Part shown: in pieces, positions 7,805 to 10,966 of the stretch | Layout of the letters: each line of letters begins with the position of its first letter | Numbering within the stretch: position 1 is the first letter of the stretch | NCBI GenBank assembly: GCA_938039225.1 | Contig: CALHVH010000075.1 | Location: forward strand, 1 to 10,966 | Direction: 5' to 3' | Origin: an uncultured Gammaproteobacteria bacterium | GTDB taxonomy: Bacteria > Pseudomonadota > Gammaproteobacteria > Steroidobacterales > JABDMI01 | Length of the DNA: 10,966 nucleotides | Notes under the pieces: model-generated | Told to the model about the DNA's origin: nothing | The model's database searches: none | The model's input: the letters and a program-made list of their open reading frames with translations, nothing else | Position numbers and translations under genes: made by a program

Positions 7805-9778
7805 TTATGGCATTACTTTTTCATCAAGCTCATCAGCAAACTCTTCTAATTCAGGTAGCAGAGTGCGTTCTTCATAAGGCATTAATGAAACACGGTCACC
7901 GTGTTGCTTTAATTGTTCATCACGAATGTAATAGTATTTTTCTGCTGTACTTGCTCCAGCATCTCTTGAATCTTGAAGAATGGTTGGACGTAAAAATATC
8001 ATTAAATTACGCTTGTTCTTTGTGGTTTGACGTGATTTAAAAATTTCACCGATAAGCGGGATATTACTGAGTAAAGGAACACGTTGAATGGTTTCCAGTA
8101 GCTGGTCATCAATCAATCCACCAAGTACTATGATTTCACTGTCTTCAGCAATGACGTTAGTTGTAAAGCTTCTTTCGTTAGTGGTTTGTAGTCCAACTTG
8201 AGCATTCGCACTTGCTTCAATACTTGAAATGATGCCTTCAATTTCAAGTTGAACAGAAGAGCCGCCCTGATTAATCTTAGGTTTAACTTTTAATGTGATA
8301 CCTACATCTTCGCGATTAAGTGTTTGGAATGGGTTGACACTTCCTCCACCGGTTCCTGTATTGGTAAAACTGCCACTTAAGAAAGGAACTTTTTGGCCGA
8401 CCTTTATTTCGGCTTCTTTATTGTCTAGGGTAGTTATATTTGGAGTGGATAAAATATTGGTTGAAGCATCACCGGCTAGTGCACTGAGAACGGCGGCTAT
8501 ACTGTTGCCACCTTCTTTTAAGCGACCAAAAACAAATGTGCCGCCACTTGGAATTGCTGCAGAACTAATAGTTCCACCGCTTAAAGCTTCGCCAATTTGT
8601 GCTACACCTGGACCACTGGCTGGGAAATTAGTAAGTCCAGCGCCAATGTTTTTTGCGGTGCCATCAAATGCCCAAGTTACCCCAAGCTGAGCGGTTTTAT
8701 CAGCACTCACTTCTACAATTATTGCTTCAACCTGAACTTGAGCACGACGAATATCCAGCTTATCGATAACAGAACGTAAGGATTTTATATTCTTAGGAGA
8801 GGCTGAAATAATTAGTGCATTATTATCAGGATCAGGAATGATGCTGGTTTGATTATTTGCTGGACCAGCAGCTGCTCCTGCACCACCGGCACGATTGGTC
8901 GCGTTGTTTTGAGCATTAAGAATTGTTGCAATGGCCTCTGCATCAGCAAATCTTAAGTATATGACCTGTGGGCCGTTATCATCTGCTAAAGGAGAGTCAA
9001 GGTTTGCAATTAAGCTACGAATTTGGGTTCGCTTGTTTGCGTCGCCGCTTATCAAAACACTATTAGTACGATCATCAGCATTAAATGAAACAGGGTTACC
9101 TAATTGGTTCTGTCCGCCTTGGCGCCCTTGGTAGAGCGAAGTGAGGGTTTGAACTATCTGCGATGCCGTTGCATTTTCTAGTCGAATCATTTCTGGTTCG
9201 TCAGTGGTTGGTTTATCCACTTCACCTAGAATATAAGCAATTCGTTTAACGTTAGCAGAACGATCAATCACCAATACTTTACTGCTACCAATTGGAACAA
9301 ATTGGCCATTATTAGAAACTATTGGACGGATCGCTTGTTGCAAGTTGGCCGAGGTAATGTATTTTAAGTCAAAAATACGTGTTACATAGCTATCATTAGG
9401 GGTCTTTTTATTGTAGGTAGTACGCACAGGCTCTTGGCGCATTTTATTTTCTGCAATAATTTTAATCACTTTGCCTGAAGGAACAGCGACATAACCGTTT
9501 GTTTGTAACACTGCAAGAAAAGCTTCATAGAACTCATCGATAGTCATAGCCGTTGCAGAAGTCATGTTGACTTTGAAGGTTACAGATTGGTCAACGATAA
9601 AATTTTTACCAGTTAATTCACTAACTGTATCAATAACTTTACGTACATCGGTGTCTACAAAATTTGGTGTAATCATGCCTTCTTGGGCATGGGAACTTAA
9701 GCCAACAACAAGAGTTAAGCACAACACTAAAAATAGTTTATAAAAAGAGTTGTGTGTTGAATGATTTTTACTGTACAT
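7805..9778 (-). CDS. gspD: Type II secretion outer-membrane secretin GspD
   Basis: Outer-membrane multimeric channel through which folded exoproteins leave the periplasm. At 657 residues it is in the family range. A signal peptide ends near residue 31 (SSHA-Q). Domains in order are N0 (about 34-115), N1 (131-191), N2 (195-263), N3 (269-343) and the secretin barrel (346-601). The barrel carries the VPFLSGS gate-region segment (464-470) and the signature VPLLSNIPLIGEIFKSR (567-583) followed by NLMIFLRPTIL. The N3 domain has a Gly/Ala-rich loop at 297-309. After the barrel there is a tail of about 55 acidic residues (603-657), where pilotin-binding S-domains sit in some species; no pilotin gene is visible here. 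AAGG at 9790-9793 lies 11 nt before the ATG. The gene is 62 nt downstream of gspC and clearly in the same operon. Confidence 0.97.
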   Translation of the reverse strand: MYSKNHSTHNSFYKLFLVLCLTLVVGLSSHAQEGMITPNFVDTDVRKVIDTVSELTGKNFIVDQSVTFKVNMTSATAMTIDEFYEAFLAVLQTNGYVAVPSGKVIKIIAENKMRQEPVRTTYNKKTPNDSYVTRIFDLKYITSANLQQAIRPIVSNNGQFVPIGSSKVLVIDRSANVKRIAYILGEVDKPTTDEPEMIRLENATASQIVQTLTSLYQGRQGGQNQLGNPVSFNADDRTNSVLISGDANKRTQIRSLIANLDSPLADDNGPQVIYLRFADAEAIATILNAQNNATNRAGGAGAAAGPANNQTSIIPDPDNNALIISASPKNIKSLRSVIDKLDIRRAQVQVEAIIVEVSADKTAQLGVTWAFDGTAKNIGAGLTNFPASGPGVAQIGEALSGGTISSAAIPSGGTFVFGRLKEGGNSIAAVLSALAGDASTNILSTPNITTLDNKEAEIKVGQKVPFLSGSFTNTGTGGGSVNPFQTLNREDVGITLKVKPKINQGGSSVQLEIEGIISSIEASANAQVGLQTTNERSFTTNVIAEDSEIIVLGGLIDDQLLETIQRVPLLSNIPLIGEIFKSRQTTKNKRNLMIFLRPTILQDSRDAGASTAEKYYYIRDEQLKQHGDRVSLMPYEERTLLPELEEFADELDEKVMP

Positions 9779-9840
9779 GCGTGTAGTTACCTTGTTGTGT
9801 ACTTTTTGCTATTCCGAATGATTACTTTTAAATAAGCTGT

Positions 9841-10725
9841 TTATTGCGTCTGACCAATATCAAACGATAAGTTCATCGGTTGTCCATTACGTTCAATAGA
9901 CAGGTTGATGAATGTGCTAGTTCCAAGTGTCTGAATCACTTGGAAAGGATTTTGGTCACCAACTGACAAACCATTTACCTGCGTGACAAAATCACCAGGT
10001 TTTAGACCAAGCTCTTTAAAACGTTCGCGTTTTTTCCCGGGATATACTCGAAAACCCTTTTGACCTGTGCTGGTTTGCCCTTTTTTTAAGCGCAATATAT
10101 CGGTGATGCTGCTAGGGTTTTTCCTGGCGGCATCTCGTAAATCTCTTGCAATACGATTTGCAGCTTTAGATGGGGGACGAGCAGCCTGCGCTTTACGCGG
10201 GTTTGCACCGCTAGAGTCTTCAACTCGAGGCAAGCGTAGTGCTTCTTTTTTGCCACGATTAGTTATTATGACTTGACTGGTTTCTACAGCATACAAATTC
10301 ACATTATTTTGGATTTCTTCGCCAATTGAAAAAACCTTGTTAGCGCCATCAACTTCAATAATGGCTCGGCTCTGTTCTGAATTGTTACTCATCAGAGTGC
10401 CATTTAGATTTAAATTTAGCGTTGTGTCTACTAATTCAACATCTTCCTCAATCTCTATTGCGTCTTTTTGTTTTTCACCAAAAAGATTTGCTGAGATGAT
10501 TTGATTAATGTTTATTGAAGAAGCTTTTTTGGGAGTTGTACTGTTTAGCGAAACGGGAGTCTCATCAATTACTGCAGCCGGTGTGTTCATAGACCAGTAA
10601 AGATTGGCAAGCTGCCAGGCAATCAAACAAACTAAGCCAACCGATAAAAGTATCGGTAAATAGGTCATAATCCATTTTCGTTTGCTTGGTTCAGTAGTCC
10701 AAGTTTCAATCAAGTCAGCCAACAT
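9841..10725 (-). CDS. gspC: Type II secretion inner-membrane connector GspC
   Basis: Bitopic inner-membrane protein that links the platform to the secretin and helps select substrates. Of its 294 residues, 1-20 form a basic cytoplasmic N-terminus (SKRK at 14-17) and 22-44 a single membrane segment. An HR domain covers about 73-166 (INQIISANLFGEK, LNLNGTL, VFSIGEEI, ALRLP) and is known in homologues to contact GspD N0. A basic, Ala-rich linker at about 174-205 joins it to a C-terminal PDZ domain (about 205-290) with FRVYPGKKRERFKELGLKPGDFV and VNGLSV. The PDZ domain, rather than a coiled coil, matches the Vibrio/Klebsiella type of GspC. It is the promoter-proximal gene of the operon. The Shine-Dalgarno before the ATG is weak. 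A shorter start at Met20 would remove most of the cytoplasmic segment and is less likely. Confidence 0.94.
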   Translation of the reverse strand: MLADLIETWTTEPSKRKWIMTYLPILLSVGLVCLIAWQLANLYWSMNTPAAVIDETPVSLNSTTPKKASSININQIISANLFGEKQKDAIEIEEDVELVDTTLNLNLNGTLMSNNSEQSRAIIEVDGANKVFSIGEEIQNNVNLYAVETSQVIITNRGKKEALRLPRVEDSSGANPRKAQAARPPSKAANRIARDLRDAARKNPSSITDILRLKKGQTSTGQKGFRVYPGKKRERFKELGLKPGDFVTQVNGLSVGDQNPFQVIQTLGTSTFINLSIERNGQPMNLSFDIGQTQ

Positions 10726-10773
10726 GGCGGTTCACTATCCAAATATTTATAATAATCATGAGTTTATCTGACT

Positions 10774-10801
10774 AGTATAAGCTAAAAAAGTGCCCTCTGA
10801 A
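10774..10801 (-). promoter_or_regulatory. Candidate sigma70-type promoter of the gspCDEF operon
   Basis: On the minus strand, TTCAGA (10796-10801) and TATACT (10774-10779) are separated by 16 nt, placing the -10 about 48 nt before the gspC start. The -10 is good and the -35 poor. It is the best-placed pair in the divergent 212-nt spacer 10726-10937, but the prediction is by eye. Confidence 0.3.
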
Positions 10802-10884
10802 TAGCCACTAAACAATAAAAAATCCGTTAAACTTAGGATAAGAGTTAAAAACGTTCGCTATTAGAGCAAAATATGACCCATGAG

Positions 10885-10905
10885 TAATTATTAGGATAAT
10901 TATTA
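10885..10905. repeat. 9-bp direct repeat in the divergent spacer
   Basis: TAATTATTA occurs exactly twice, at 10885-10893 and 10897-10905, with a 12-nt period, just upstream of the divergent partial reading frame. The 9-mer TTAGGATAA also occurs twice in this spacer (10833-10841 and 10891-10899). They could be regulator-binding half-sites or chance repeats in AT-rich DNA. Confidence 0.4.
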
Positions 10906-10937
10906 AGGGTTTTACATAATAATAAGTTGGGAATTTC

Positions 10938-10966
10938 ATGCGTTGGCTAATTAGATCAATTATTAC
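10938..10966 (+). CDS. Partial reading frame divergent from gspC, unidentified
   Basis: Only the first nine full codons are inside the window, reading MRWLIRSII. A GGGA Shine-Dalgarno at 10929-10932 stands 5 nt before the ATG, which is a better site than most in this window. The basic residues followed by hydrophobic ones suggest the start of a signal peptide or membrane anchor. Nothing more can be said of its identity, and the call rests on the ribosome binding site and the otherwise unexplained divergent spacer. Confidence 0.4.

Noticed and set aside
8295..8690. Plus-strand open frame of 131 codons inside gspD
   Set aside because: It is antisense to the secretin domain, with low-complexity Pro/Leu/Ala content typical of a shadow frame.

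Overview
The window looks like ordinary chromosomal DNA from a moderately AT-rich Gammaproteobacterium, probably marine or aquatic. The genus cannot be fixed from the sequence. The basis is a Gram-negative type II secretion operon, an RND efflux pump, an outer-membrane-type lipoprotein signal and a DUF2147 periplasmic protein, with densely packed genes and short spacers. No insertion sequences, phage genes, CRISPR arrays, tRNAs or rRNAs were seen.

Left part (1-2949, minus strand): the first 983 codons of a hydrophobe/amphiphile-type RND efflux permease, whose C-terminus lies beyond the left edge. It starts its own transcription unit, with no membrane-fusion (adaptor) gene in front of it. Two residues of the classical AcrB proton-relay set are substituted.

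Middle (3125-4974, plus strand): a tight three-gene cluster divergent from the RND gene. It encodes a TolB/WD40-like beta-propeller lipoprotein, a secreted DUF2147 protein and a cytoplasmic GFA/CENP-V-type zinc protein. The spacers are 4 nt and 1 nt, so co-translation is likely. The job of the cluster is unknown.

Right part (5011-10725, minus strand, read right to left): gspC, gspD, gspE and gspF of a type II secretion system. These are the inner-membrane connector, the outer-membrane secretin, the cytoplasmic ATPase and the inner-membrane platform protein. All four look intact. The operon stops at gspF, only 36 nt from the convergent GFA gene, so the pseudopilin and L/M genes must lie elsewhere. 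At the far right, a divergent reading frame with a good ribosome binding site (10938 onward) is cut by the window edge.

GspC-F would assemble one machine. GspE powers pseudopilus growth through GspF, and GspC couples the inner-membrane platform to the GspD channel. The RND pump and the three-gene cluster have no evident functional link to it. No clearly undescribed system stands out. The points most worth checking are the truncated gsp gene order, the altered RND proton-relay residues and the coupled three-gene cluster.
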